Notes under the pieces: generated by a model | Told to the model about the DNA's origin: nothing | Database searches by the model: none | What the model saw: the letters and a program-made list of their open reading frames with translations, nothing else | Shown: one piece after another, positions 6,165 to 12,786 of the stretch | How positions within the stretch are numbered: the first letter of the stretch is position 1 | How the letters are laid out: every line of letters starts with the position of its first letter | Made by a program: the position numbers and the translations under genes | Virus record (IMG/VR): IMGVR_UViG_3300050821_003104 | Location: 1-51,999 of that record | Direction: 5' to 3' (one strand) | Length of the DNA stretch: 51,999 nucleotides | DNA from: a virus

Positions 6165-8103
6165 CTTTCTTTGGTCGCTCGCGTGGTCACACTTCCGGCC
6201 CTCGACGATTGAGGGCGCCGACGGCTCGCAGGAATGGACGACAGAATACGACCCGGCTTGCACGGTCACGGGTACCGATGACGAGCGCATTGCGTTCTTG
6301 CTCAAAACGAAATCGATGGCCGCGAAGTTCAGCCCCAAGAAAATAACTTTTGAGGATTTATGGAATGTCAACACAGACAAGCTCGCCGCCGAATGGCCGG
6401 CAAACACGGATGCGAAATCGGGGCTACCCTATGACGGCTCAAGCGTTGACCAAGCCTTTTTTAATCATCTCGCTTTTGGTTTCGGGAACAATTGCGACGC
6501 TATGGAACGAATCGCTGCCCGTGGCGACTGCCTCTTACATCGTACAAAATGGGACGAGCGCCCGGACTATCGACGCGCAACAATCCTCAAAGCCGTTGCC
6601 ATCCCGAAACAATGGAAACGGCGAAACGCAGCGGTTGCCGAGCGCGCCGCCCCTCTGCCGCCGCGACCCGTTGCCGCGGTTCCGGTATCGTTCCAAGCAT
6701 CACAACTCGTCCCGGCGACGGTCGGCGAACGTGTAGAACGACCCGACGGAACGCCGACGCCGCCCGCTGCGATGCCCGAGGAAACCGCGGAGACAATGCG
6801 GTTTATCGGCGCCTCGCACATGCCCGAGATATTCGAGGGCTACACGTACGTCAATGACATGCATCGCATAGTGGGCGCCGACGGGTTCATAATGGACAAA
6901 GCGAAGTTCGACGCGCATCCACGGTTTGCAAAACGTATCTACATCATGACCCACGCGCTCGATAAGTCGAGCGAATCCGCGTGGGATGCGTTCATACAGT
7001 CGGAAGTCTCGACGGGGCGCAAGGTACGCGGCGCCATGTTCGACCCCCGCGAGGAGGCCGGCGCCGTGCTCGAACGTGAGGGCGTCGAGTACATCAACAC
7101 GTGGCGCCCTGTGAATATCGAGATGGTACAAGGCGACGTACAGCCGTTCCTGACACACTTGTCAACTCTGTTTGAAGATTGGCGCCTACTGTTGAACTAT
7201 CTTAAATTCATGATGCAATGTAAGGGTGAAAAGGCTATGTGGTGGCCGTTCTTACAGGGCGTGCCCGGTAACGGCAAATCGTTTATTTCGGACACTATGG
7301 AATACTGCATTGGTCACACCTACACGCAACGGCCGACGCCCAAGAACATAGACAGCAATTTCAACTCGACGCTGTACGGCTGTCTTTTCCTGGCAATCGA
7401 GGACATCAAACTAGCCGACGAATACGGCGCGTTTTGGGAAACCCTTAAGCCGATGGTCACGCAACTGCGGCTCGAAATCGAGTACAAAGGCGTCGATAAA
7501 TTGGCCCGTGAGGTTTGTTTCAATGCCATCATGAACTCGAACCACAAGAACGGTATACGCAAAGAGCCCGACGACCGGCGCATTGCCCCATTCTTTGCCA
7601 AGCAGCAACGCAAGTCGGATTTGGAACGCGACGGGCTCAACGAGGAGTATTTCAACAAACTGTGGGCGTGGGCCGAGGGCGGCGGGTGGGCTCACGTGGC
7701 GCACTACCTCGCAACCGATCCGATAGACCCGGGATTCTCCGCCAAGAAATGCCCCGTTACATCCTGCACTGCCGAGCACATACGGGTAAGCCGTTCGCCG
7801 GCCGAGCAAGAGATACTAGAGGCCGTGCGCTGCGGCTCCGTCGGATTCAAAGGGGGTTGGGTCAACCTGACGAAAGTCAACCATCTACTCGAATCGCGCC
7901 GCAACCGCTCTAGCCTCGATACGCGCCGCGCAATGGTCGAGGGCCTAGGTTACGTGCCGCACCCGGGTTTGCCGTCCGGGCAGGTTCTAACGCCGCTTGC
8001 CGATACCACGTTGCCTATCCTGTTCGTGCTGCCGGATCACACTTCAATCAGTGTGAGTGATCCGGCCCAAATCAAGGCAATGTACGAGGCGGCGAACCGC
8101 TAA
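6148..8103 (+). CDS. SF3-type replicative helicase with primase C-domain
   Basis: A 651-residue protein. Residues 40-160 carry the helical block FEDLWNVN ... DQAFFNHLAF ... WDERPDYRR typical of the region that follows AEP primases. The SF3/DUF5906 helicase then has Walker A GVPGNGKSF (371-379) and Walker B LFLAIEDIK near 413-421. The final 100 residues look like a winged-helix tail. With the preceding gene it makes up a primase-helicase split in two. A copy of the palindrome lies inside it at 7151. It converges with a leftward gene at 8100. Confidence 0.9.
   Translation: MKDLTDFLWSLAWSHFRPSTIEGADGSQEWTTEYDPACTVTGTDDERIAFLLKTKSMAAKFSPKKITFEDLWNVNTDKLAAEWPANTDAKSGLPYDGSSVDQAFFNHLAFGFGNNCDAMERIAARGDCLLHRTKWDERPDYRRATILKAVAIPKQWKRRNAAVAERAAPLPPRPVAAVPVSFQASQLVPATVGERVERPDGTPTPPAAMPEETAETMRFIGASHMPEIFEGYTYVNDMHRIVGADGFIMDKAKFDAHPRFAKRIYIMTHALDKSSESAWDAFIQSEVSTGRKVRGAMFDPREEAGAVLEREGVEYINTWRPVNIEMVQGDVQPFLTHLSTLFEDWRLLLNYLKFMMQCKGEKAMWWPFLQGVPGNGKSFISDTMEYCIGHTYTQRPTPKNIDSNFNSTLYGCLFLAIEDIKLADEYGAFWETLKPMVTQLRLEIEYKGVDKLAREVCFNAIMNSNHKNGIRKEPDDRRIAPFFAKQQRKSDLERDGLNEEYFNKLWAWAEGGGWAHVAHYLATDPIDPGFSAKKCPVTSCTAEHIRVSRSPAEQEILEAVRCGSVGFKGGWVNLTKVNHLLESRRNRSSLDTRRAMVEGLGYVPHPGLPSGQVLTPLADTTLPILFVLPDHTSISVSDPAQIKAMYEAANR
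7151..7164. promoter_or_regulatory. 14-bp palindrome inside the helicase gene
   Basis: TGACACACTTGTCA is an intact copy of the repeated palindrome within coding sequence. No promoter-like -10 box is obvious next to it, so it may act as a roadblock or decoy site rather than a promoter operator. Confidence 0.6.
8031..8066. other. 10-bp perfect hairpin at a convergent junction
   Basis: GCCGGATCAC (8031-8040) and GTGATCCGGC (8057-8066) are perfect inverted repeats with a 16-nt loop that can pair further. They lie in the last 75 bp of the helicase gene, just before the convergent leftward gene ends. There is no T-run on either strand, so this is at most a weak or factor-dependent terminator or an RNA-stabilising stem. 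Confidence 0.5.
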
Positions 8104-8210
8104 GCGTGGTCGTCAGAATCGCAAGAGCATTTAGAGTTGCGGAACGCGCGGCAAACGCCGGCAATCAAGAGTAGGTAGGCGAGGCCGAAGAGGATAGCGG
8201 CTAGTATCAT
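8100..8210 (-). CDS. Small membrane peptide, 36 residues
   Basis: A 36-residue product with one hydrophobic helix (about 2-19) followed by a short Cys- and Asp-rich tail. GGAG lies 8 nt before the ATG at 8210. An in-frame ATG at 8247 overlaps the promoter -10 box and is less likely. It is the last gene of the leftward block and overlaps the helicase stop by 4 bp. Confidence 0.6.
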   Translation of the reverse strand: MILAAILFGLAYLLLIAGVCRAFRNSKCSCDSDDHA

Positions 8211-8241
8211 TAGACGTACTCCGAATGTGATGCAAGTCCGC

Positions 8242-8270
8242 ATAATGTCCCCCTCTGACAACCGTGTCAA
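8242..8270 (-). promoter_or_regulatory. Leftward promoter with operator
   Basis: On the minus strand TTGACA (8270-8265) and CATTAT (8247-8242) are 17 bp apart. The palindrome TGACAACCGTGTCA (8256-8269) covers the -35 box and also contains the stop codon of the upstream gene. The geometry is the same as at 2547-2575 and 21412-21440. It drives at least the 36-residue membrane peptide and would send antisense RNA into the helicase gene. Confidence 0.75.
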
Positions 8271-8455
8271 TATCCCAATTCTCGCTCGCACTTCGGGCAA
8301 TGGCAGGCGTGCAATATACCAAATGCGGTTCGCTTGGCGTACTTGGGCGCATGGCGCCGGGCGGCCCCGTTCCAACGGCGAATGGTCCCGGTCATGCACA
8401 GCACAATGGCGCCGCAGCGGTCACAGATAGCCGCGTTGGGGTTAGTTTGTGACAT
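8267..8455 (-). CDS. Small zinc-ribbon-like protein
   Basis: A 62-residue protein with two Cys pairs, CDRC near 10-13 and CPKC near 55-58, plus nearby Cys and His, suggesting one bound zinc. The ATG at 8455 overlaps the previous gene by 14 bp. No specific family was recognised. It is one of several small metal-binding proteins in this leftward cluster. Confidence 0.6.
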   Translation of the reverse strand: MSQTNPNAAICDRCGAIVLCMTGTIRRWNGAARRHAPKYAKRTAFGILHACHCPKCERELGY

Positions 8456-8642
8456 GGGGGCCACACGTCGGGGCGTAGATGGTCGCGCCGTCTAACGACG
8501 CTGCGCCCGCTTGGCTGTTACCGTTGGCCGCCGCTGCCCGGGGGAAACAGGTAGTACAGCACGGCCAACGGTACCCGACGCCTAGAAACCAAAATATGTA
8601 CAGTGCGGGCGCCCGGCAAAAGCAGCATTTGATGTGGCTCAC
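8442..8642 (-). CDS. Cys-rich small protein, 66 residues
   Basis: A 66-residue protein with CCFC near 6-9 and CCTTC near 28-32, flanking a hydrophobic aromatic stretch. A zinc-binding knuckle is plausible. The start overlaps the upstream stop as ATGA. The function is unknown. Confidence 0.6.
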   Translation of the reverse strand: MSHIKCCFCRAPALYIFWFLGVGYRWPCCTTCFPRAAAANGNSQAGAASLDGATIYAPTCGPHVTN

Positions 8643-8956
8643 CCGAGCACCCGCTTAAATGCCACGCGCCAAACGTCTTGTATGGCCGCAGCGCGGCGTA
8701 TGGCAACCTCCTCGGGCTTACCTATGACAACCCCCCGGGCTCGCATCGTCTCGGCGTAGTCAGCCGCTACGGCGTCCAACTGCGCGTCTGTGCAAGGCTG
8801 CACGTCCCGGCGCCGTTCGGCTGTGCGGTTGCATTCCGGGCAATGGTACTGATTGCCGGCGCGCACGTGGGGGTTTTCGGTTATGAACTCGTGGCCACAT
8901 GTCAGCCTGACGAGGTTGTCGGCCTCGCGTTTGGTCACTCGCTCTATGACGTTCAA
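8639..8956 (-). CDS. Zinc-binding small protein, 105 residues
   Basis: A 105-residue protein with LTCGHEF near 18-24 and YHCPECN near 37-43, a Cys/His zinc site resembling a treble clef or ribbon, followed by a helical C-terminal half. The start is in an ATGA overlap. The product may bind nucleic acid or a host protein; the sequence does not say which. Confidence 0.7.
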   Translation of the reverse strand: MNVIERVTKREADNLVRLTCGHEFITENPHVRAGNQYHCPECNRTAERRRDVQPCTDAQLDAVAADYAETMRARGVVIGKPEEVAIRRAAAIQDVWRVAFKRVLG

Positions 8957-9234
8957 GACTGCGCGCCCCGTGCTGCCTTGCGGGCTCGCTTCGCCTCGGC
9001 TGCCGCTTTGCGCTCGGCCTCCTCGGGGCTGCCCGGCCGGGCTCGCTCTTGATGGTAGCGGTTGCCCGAGGTTATCGAGGACGGGAATCGCATACGACGG
9101 TTGCCCGTGTACAGCGACAGCTTGCGCGCATCGTCGAGACTTTCGCGCAGCGGGTCGCGCGTAAGTTCAGGGTACCCCTCGGGCGCCGTCAACAGCATGA
9201 TTAGCGCTGCCGCTAGATTGTGTTCCATTCTCAT
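8953..9234 (-). CDS. Basic helical protein, 93 residues
   Basis: A 93-residue protein. The C-terminal 30 residues are Ala/Lys/Arg/Glu-rich and likely form a charged helix. The start MRMEHN at 9234 is chosen because its ATG overlaps the stop of a tiny upstream gene as ATGA. The function is unknown. Confidence 0.65.
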   Translation of the reverse strand: MRMEHNLAAALIMLLTAPEGYPELTRDPLRESLDDARKLSLYTGNRRMRFPSSITSGNRYHQERARPGSPEEAERKAAAEAKRARKAARGAQS

Positions 9235-9290
9235 GATGTGATGGCCGTCCAACAAGCGAGCCCCGCGGCAAAAAATGCAATCAATGACAT
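9231..9290 (-). CDS. Tiny hydrophobic peptide, 19 residues
   Basis: A 19-codon reading frame (MSLIAFFAAGLACWTAITS) preceded by TAGGAG 8 nt before its ATG, a stronger ribosome site than most genes here have. Its stop overlaps the next start as ATGA. It may be a one-helix membrane peptide, or a leader that couples translation into the 93-residue gene. Confidence 0.55.
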   Translation of the reverse strand: MSLIAFFAAGLACWTAITS

Positions 9291-9301
9291 GTGCAAAACT
9301 C

Positions 9302-9499
9302 CTATATGAGACGCAGTTTTTTCAATTCGACGGGCTTGGCTTCGGTCATTGGCCCGAATGTGACGTTGACAAGCGTGTCAACCTTAATCATTTTCATGTA
9401 GGCAATGCCGCGGGGTTGGTCGATGCCCTGCGTTGCCATCCATGCAAGAGCGGCCTTGCGGCGCTTTGTGTTGCCGTAGGGATTGCGTGACTTTTTCAT
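9302..9499 (-). CDS. Small basic protein, 65 residues
   Basis: A 65-residue protein with a strongly basic N terminus (KKSRNPYGNTKRRKAA), suggesting nucleic-acid contact. GGAG lies 9 nt before the ATG at 9499, which overlaps the upstream stop as ATGA. The palindrome copy at 9367 lies within it. The function is unknown. Confidence 0.7.
   Translation of the reverse strand: MKKSRNPYGNTKRRKAALAWMATQGIDQPRGIAYMKMIKVDTLVNVTFGPMTEAKPVELKKLRLI
9367..9380. promoter_or_regulatory. 14-bp palindrome, intragenic copy
   Basis: TGACAAGCGTGTCA is the commonest form of the repeat, here extended by outer T and A bases to a 16-bp palindrome. It lies inside the 65-residue gene. On the plus strand TTGACA could pair with CATTTT 17 bp downstream, but no rightward gene follows. 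Confidence 0.6.
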
Positions 9500-9684
9500 G
9501 CGGTTTGACTCCAATCAGGGCGAAGTGTTCGGCGGGCCTGTGCAGCACGTTCGACATTACCAGCCTTGTCGGCTGCGTAACCCGTGGCAAACGTCCGAGC
9601 CCTACCGCGTTTATCAATCAGTAGCTTATCGCCTACTGTGACGGCGAAGCGTCCCCGAGGCAGCGGAAATACTACGACGTTCAT
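9496..9684 (-). CDS. Small protein, 62 residues
   Basis: A 62-residue protein. The first 25 residues look like a beta hairpin (VVVFPLPRGRFAVTVGDKLL), followed by a basic helical tail. Both ends overlap neighbours as ATGA. No family was recognised. Confidence 0.65.
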   Translation of the reverse strand: MNVVVFPLPRGRFAVTVGDKLLIDKRGRARTFATGYAADKAGNVERAAQARRTLRPDWSQTA

Positions 9685-9818
9685 ACGCCTAGTTTCCTCA
9701 GTAGTTCGGCACGCTCAGCCGCCGCTTGTTCGAGCGCGCGTTGCTGTGCCGGGGTTAGACGCAACCGGGCCGTTTCAGTGAGGGCCTTATGTGCGTCGTA
9801 TCTGCGCTTCGTATCCAT
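9681..9818 (-). CDS. Small helical protein, 45 residues
   Basis: A 45-residue, highly charged helical protein, first in its leftward operon. It has no ribosome site. Instead the -10-like CAGAAT ends 7 nt before the ATG, so the mRNA would begin at or next to the start codon. Its stop overlaps the next gene as ATGA. Confidence 0.65.
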   Translation of the reverse strand: MDTKRRYDAHKALTETARLRLTPAQQRALEQAAAERAELLRKLGV

Positions 9819-9825
9819 GGCGCGC

Positions 9826-9890
9826 ATTCTGGCGTGTGCGGTAACTGACGAGCGTGTCATACGTCACACTTTCGCATGTTCCCGGGAACA
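9826..9890 (-). promoter_or_regulatory. Composite control block with two palindromes
   Basis: From right to left on the minus strand this holds the palindrome TGTTCCCGGGAACA (9877-9890), an AAAGTGTGACG block, the operator TGACGAGCGTGTCA (9846-9859), 14 bp, then CAGAAT (9831-9826) and 7 bp to the ATG of the 45-residue gene. The same parts in the same order occur at 19534-19601, and the left half recurs at 14361-14404. The -35 region is not canonical, so an activator may be needed. Confidence 0.7.
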
Positions 9891-9895
9891 CTTCA

Positions 9896-9926
9896 AGAAA
9901 AACCCCGGGCCGCGAGCACCCGGGGG
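9896..9926 (-). terminator. Rho-independent terminator, leftward
   Basis: On the minus strand a CCCCGGG stem pairs across a 9-nt loop with CCCGGGG and is followed by TTTTT. It closes the transcript that carries the 225- and 73-residue genes, directly upstream of the next control block. Confidence 0.8.
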
Positions 9927-9932
9927 ATTCAA

Positions 9933-10154
9933 TCACTCGTCAATCGCTTTTTGGTGCCACAACCACTGAATGCCGGCAGTGATACAAGCTATCTCGGAAA
10001 ACAAGGTATCTTGTTTATGCCCCACGTCCGGCCGGCCTATGACCCCGTCGTACTCCTCGTGCAGTTGCGCGAGGCGTTGCCGGGCGGCCCGTAACAAGCA
10101 GCTACGTTCCTTGACCGTGAGCGATGGCGGGTCGCTCGCCCCCGAGAACGCCAT
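9933..10154 (-). CDS. Small helical protein, 73 residues
   Basis: A 73-residue, mostly helical protein (RSCLLRAARQRLAQLHEEYD region). Its start lies 2 nt after the stop of the 225-residue gene, and the terminator follows its stop. No domain was recognised. Confidence 0.65.
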   Translation of the reverse strand: MAFSGASDPPSLTVKERSCLLRAARQRLAQLHEEYDGVIGRPDVGHKQDTLFSEIACITAGIQWLWHQKAIDE

Positions 10155-10156
10155 GG

Positions 10157-10834
10157 CTAAGCGCCCCTATTCAACACGCGCGCCGGTTCCCGAAACGTGG
10201 GCGCCCCTGCCCGCGTGCGAATCACAGTAGACTCGCCGGCATCAACCTCGGGCAGTTCGTCAAGGGCCTCTTGCAACGCGGCTATGACCCCTTCGAGATG
10301 CGCCCGCGCAACGTCCGGGCCTTCCCTCGCCACGGCGGCGAGTATCGCCCGCTGCGCCCTCTGTAGGCGCGTCTCGGGAGGTACGCCCAAGAGCCCGCCT
10401 GTGGCTGCGGCCGTTGATGCCCGTAGTTCCCCCTTGGTCACCGTGGCCACATCAATCGCCCTCAAGTCTCCGCCCGCTTTGACCCATGCCACGAGCGTCG
10501 ATTTGGCCGTGCGTGCGAATGTCGCCCGTCGATTCCGTTCCCGATTGCGGGTGACGGCCTCGGCATGTTCCACCGTGGCGTCGATGGCAATCTCGTCGGT
10601 AGTAACGCCTCGGAGCACTGCCGCATAAAACGGAACGGCGACAGCTTCGAGGGCGGCCAACTGCGTCTCTTCGGTTGGCGTCTTGCCGCGTTTTGGTCCC
10701 AACTTACTTTGCGACCCCGTCACGAGTGCGCGTAAGTAAGTGCCTGCCATTGTCTCGGCGCCGAGCAACGAGTTAGTGCGCTCGCTGGCCAACGCCTCGA
10801 TTTGGACCTCTGTCATTACGTAAACGTTTTTCAT
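10157..10834 (-). CDS. Uncharacterised helical protein, 225 residues
   Basis: The largest product of this cluster, 225 residues, Ala-rich and helical, with a Pro/Thr-rich end. I chose ATG at 10834 because it follows the operator region and an AAGGG ribosome site, whereas the longer frame would run through the operator. The motifs do not match a family that I know. It heads a two-gene operon ending at the terminator 9896-9926, and the palindrome at 10883 lies 49 bp upstream. Confidence 0.7.
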   Translation of the reverse strand: MKNVYVMTEVQIEALASERTNSLLGAETMAGTYLRALVTGSQSKLGPKRGKTPTEETQLAALEAVAVPFYAAVLRGVTTDEIAIDATVEHAEAVTRNRERNRRATFARTAKSTLVAWVKAGGDLRAIDVATVTKGELRASTAAATGGLLGVPPETRLQRAQRAILAAVAREGPDVARAHLEGVIAALQEALDELPEVDAGESTVIRTRAGAPTFREPARVLNRGA

Positions 10835-10882
10835 GTCTGCTAATCCCTTGTATAACGATCGGTATTGATCGCAGGGATAGCC

Positions 10883-10896
10883 TGACACGCTTGTCA
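10883..10896. promoter_or_regulatory. Operator upstream of the 225-residue gene
   Basis: TGACACGCTTGTCA flanked by CC and GG gives an 18-bp perfect palindrome in the 128-bp gap before the 225-residue gene. A clear -10 box at the usual distance is not visible, so the promoter itself is uncertain. Confidence 0.65.
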
Positions 10897-10962
10897 GGTT
10901 AGGTATGTCGGAAAGCAGTGCAACATAATGTAGGATTACAAGAGACGTGCCTAAATCACACT

Positions 10963-11145
10963 TTAGCGGCGTTTTGTGCCTGAATTGCCCGCCTGCCAAT
11001 AGGTGTAACCGAGCACGGCCAACGAGTATGTTTCGAGGATTCGTTGCTTGCCGAACTCAACGCAGCCTTGCATTCCAATGCGCGCCACGAGACAACCGAC
11101 ACGGCCGTCAGGTACACGCACAACTTGCGGGTTGATGCTAATCAT
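10963..11145 (-). CDS. Small protein, 60 residues
   Basis: A 60-residue protein of mixed hydrophobic and basic character with two Cys residues. Its ATG overlaps the stop of the upstream membrane peptide as ATGA. It is the last gene before the regulatory gap at 10835-10962. The function is unknown. Confidence 0.6.
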   Translation of the reverse strand: MISINPQVVRVPDGRVGCLVARIGMQGCVEFGKQRILETYSLAVLGYTYWQAGNSGTKRR

Positions 11146-11237
11146 AGGACAGCTATTAAAACAAAAATGATACCGGCGATTGGATGCACAGGCAGCAATA
11201 TCGCGCCAATTACCAGCACGACGCAGCGAGCTAGCAT
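11142..11237 (-). CDS. Tiny membrane peptide, 31 residues
   Basis: A 31-residue, almost wholly hydrophobic peptide with one or two short membrane segments (ARCVVLVIGAILL and GIIFVLIAVL). It is coupled on both sides: TAATG with the upstream gene and ATGA with the downstream gene. AGGA lies 8 nt before the ATG. Confidence 0.65.
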   Translation of the reverse strand: MLARCVVLVIGAILLPVHPIAGIIFVLIAVL

Positions 11238-11422
11238 TACGATAAATCCTTGATGATAATCTCGTTCGTGTCAGTGCGTTCGTCGCGCGGCACGCTCAAT
11301 ACTTTGTTGGTGTTGTTGCGCACGGCGAACATGAGGCGGCACGGGGCACAGTCGGCGCTCGGGCTAATCTTCGCCATATAGTTCGGGTGCCTCGGGCATT
11401 GAATCGTGATTGTAAAACTCAT
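11237..11422 (-). CDS. Small zinc-binding protein, 61 residues
   Basis: A 61-residue protein with CPRH near 9-12 and CAPC near 25-28, a likely zinc site, then a polar tail. The start at 11422 is fixed by the ATGA overlap, and the stop overlaps the next gene as TAATG. No family was recognised. Confidence 0.65.
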   Translation of the reverse strand: MSFTITIQCPRHPNYMAKISPSADCAPCRLMFAVRNNTNKVLSVPRDERTDTNEIIIKDLS

Positions 11423-11652
11423 GTCGTACCTCGCATGCAAGTTAGAAATACGCCGTTGTCCATGTAATACGGCTGTGAGCCCTTCGGGCAGTGCTTGGCG
11501 TCTATCATCGCTCCCTGCCCATGGTTGCCCGTGGCGGGCCTGTGCGGCAGCGTGGGCGCATCCTCGAACGGCGCCCGAGCGTCAACAATCCATAGGGAGG
11601 CCGCGAAGCCGCAAGCAATGAACAACGCCGTAAACGGTATGATGTTTTTCAA
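11419..11652 (-). CDS. Single-pass membrane or secreted protein, 77 residues
   Basis: A 77-residue protein with an N-terminal hydrophobic helix (IIPFTALFIACGFAASLWIV) that could be a signal anchor, then a Pro-rich region and two Cys in the exported part. The TTG start at 11652 is supported by GGAG 5 nt upstream and a TTGA overlap with the upstream stop. It may act in the periplasm. Confidence 0.65.
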   Translation of the reverse strand: MKNIIPFTALFIACGFAASLWIVDARAPFEDAPTLPHRPATGNHGQGAMIDAKHCPKGSQPYYMDNGVFLTCMRGTT

Positions 11653-11894
11653 GGTGACTCCGAATGCATGCCGTGAGCGGCCCAAGCCGCCGTGGTTGTA
11701 CCGCGCGGGAGTGCGCTAAATTTATTCCATGCTTGATGCTCGCGCAGCTTGACAAGCGGCACGTACAGCCCGAGGCGGAACAGACAAATATGGCAGGTAA
11801 CATCCTCGCCCGTGGTTCCGTCAGTGCCGCACAGTGAGCGCCAGCCGGTACCCTGTGGCCCGCACGCCCGGGCATGTACCTTAAACTTTCGCAT
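11649..11894 (-). CDS. Zinc-binding small phage protein, 81 residues
   Basis: An 81-residue protein with the pattern SLCG ... VTCHIC (about 20-37), which occurs in many small uncharacterised phage proteins and probably binds zinc. It overlaps the DUF1643 gene by 14 bp. A degenerate copy of the palindrome (11896-11909) lies directly before its ATG. Confidence 0.7.
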   Translation of the reverse strand: MRKFKVHARACGPQGTGWRSLCGTDGTTGEDVTCHICLFRLGLYVPLVKLREHQAWNKFSALPRGTTTAAWAAHGMHSESP

Positions 11895-12387
11895 CTGACA
11901 CTCGTATCAGTTTCAAGTCAGCGGGCAAATACAGCGGGTGCAAGGGTTCGCCGTTGGCTGTGAATCCCAATGCGTAGCGCGTGGCTGTCGTGATGGCCTC
12001 GGGCACGGGGTCAAGCCGATTGCCGCCCCAAGCACAAACCAGTATGCGAGCGCTCGGGACGCGCGTCCAATGATGTAGGTGTGCCGCATTGTCAGGCCCG
12101 AACCGTTCGGCCGGCGTACGTAGGCGCAGCGCGGCGGGTTCCGTGGCTCGATAGGCGTAGAGGTTCACGACCACGAGGCGACCAAATCCCCAACTATCCG
12201 TAAATCCAATGCAGCGTCGTATCGTGGGGTCGTCAATGAGGGCGTCGGCTGTCGAGGGGTTTAACATGCACCAAATGACCGCGGGGCTATCGTACTGCGC
12301 GCCGCCCCAACGCCTTTCAAGCCAATAGCGGTATCGTTCGTCCGGGGTTATACAGGCTGAGCGATGTTCAATCGTGGGCTGTGGCAT
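11881..12387 (-). CDS. DUF1643 family protein
   Basis: A 168-residue member of the DUF1643 family, seen by YRYWLERRW, the core WCMLNPSTAD ... DDPTIRRC, and WGFGRLVVVNLYAYRAT. DUF1643 proteins occur in phages and bacteria, and their biochemical role is unknown. ATG at 12387 is preferred over GTG at 12405 because the -10 box TATCAT ends 7 nt before it, predicting a leaderless mRNA; the GTG lies upstream of that box. The operator at 12410-12423 covers the -35. Confidence 0.82.
   Translation of the reverse strand: MPQPTIEHRSACITPDERYRYWLERRWGGAQYDSPAVIWCMLNPSTADALIDDPTIRRCIGFTDSWGFGRLVVVNLYAYRATEPAALRLRTPAERFGPDNAAHLHHWTRVPSARILVCAWGGNRLDPVPEAITTATRYALGFTANGEPLHPLYLPADLKLIRVSDAKV
11896..11909. 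promoter_or_regulatory. Degenerate palindrome copy before the 81-residue gene
   Basis: TGACACTCGTATCA has one mismatch to TGAC-N6-GTCA. It lies inside the end of the DUF1643 gene, 1 bp before the start codon of the next gene. Confidence 0.4.
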
Positions 12388-12394
12388 GGGGCGA

Positions 12395-12424
12395 ATGATA
12401 GGCACGCCCTGACACGTGCGTCAA
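12395..12424 (-). promoter_or_regulatory. Promoter and operator of the DUF1643 gene
   Basis: On the minus strand TTGACG (12424-12419), 18 bp and TATCAT (12400-12395) form a sigma70-like promoter. The palindrome TGACACGTGCGTCA (12410-12423) overlaps the -35. Only 7 nt separate the -10 from the ATG at 12387. Confidence 0.7.
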
Positions 12425-12426
12425 CT

Positions 12427-12534
12427 TCAATATGCGTCGCCGTCGCCCGAGCCCTCGCGGCTCGATTCGCTGTCTCCGCAATCGTGGCTGTATTCGTACC
12501 AATCGGCGTCGGGCGCACAGAAAATAGGGGGCAT
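12427..12534 (-). CDS. Small acidic protein, 35 residues
   Basis: A 35-residue frame preceded by GAGGAG 9 nt before its ATG. The second half is Ser/Gly/Asp/Glu-rich and very acidic, and the first half has two Cys and three aromatics. Acidic small proteins can mimic DNA, but that is only a possibility here. Its stop lies 3 bp from the next operator. Confidence 0.55.
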   Translation of the reverse strand: MPPIFCAPDADWYEYSHDCGDSESSREGSGDGDAY

Positions 12535-12570
12535 GGCGGCGGGCTCCTCGGGTTGAGCCCGTAGTATCCG

Positions 12571-12786
12571 CTATGGTGCGTTGCGGCGGGGGTCGCATTT
12601 AACCTCGTGCGCGTAGATTTCCTCTAATGCCTTGATGCGCTTGGCGGATTTTCTATTGAGCGCGGCCAATCGCCGTTGAACCCCGGTTAGCCTCACGATT
12701 TCAACGCATCGCGCCTCAATACCCCGCCGCTCGTCTGCTAGGGCTACGCTTGTAGGCGTGACGAGCGGCGGGAGGGGAACGCGCAT
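12571..12786 (-). CDS. Small coiled-coil-like protein, 71 residues
   Basis: A 71-residue, basic, mainly helical protein (residues 15-60 rich in Arg, Glu, Leu and Lys) that could form a coiled coil. Its ATG shares a base with the upstream stop (TAATG). The function is unknown. Confidence 0.65.
   Translation of the reverse strand: MRVPLPPLVTPTSVALADERRGIEARCVEIVRLTGVQRRLAALNRKSAKRIKALEEIYAHEVKCDPRRNAP

Noticed and set aside
8037-8062. TCACACT ... AGTGTGA as a CRP-type site
   Set aside because: It is inside the helicase coding sequence and is better explained as part of the perfect hairpin at 8031-8066.
12368-12598. Leftward 76-codon Arg-rich frame
   Set aside because: It runs through the operator and promoter of the DUF1643 gene. 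The 35-codon frame at 12427-12534 has a good ribosome site and normal composition, and fits the space better.
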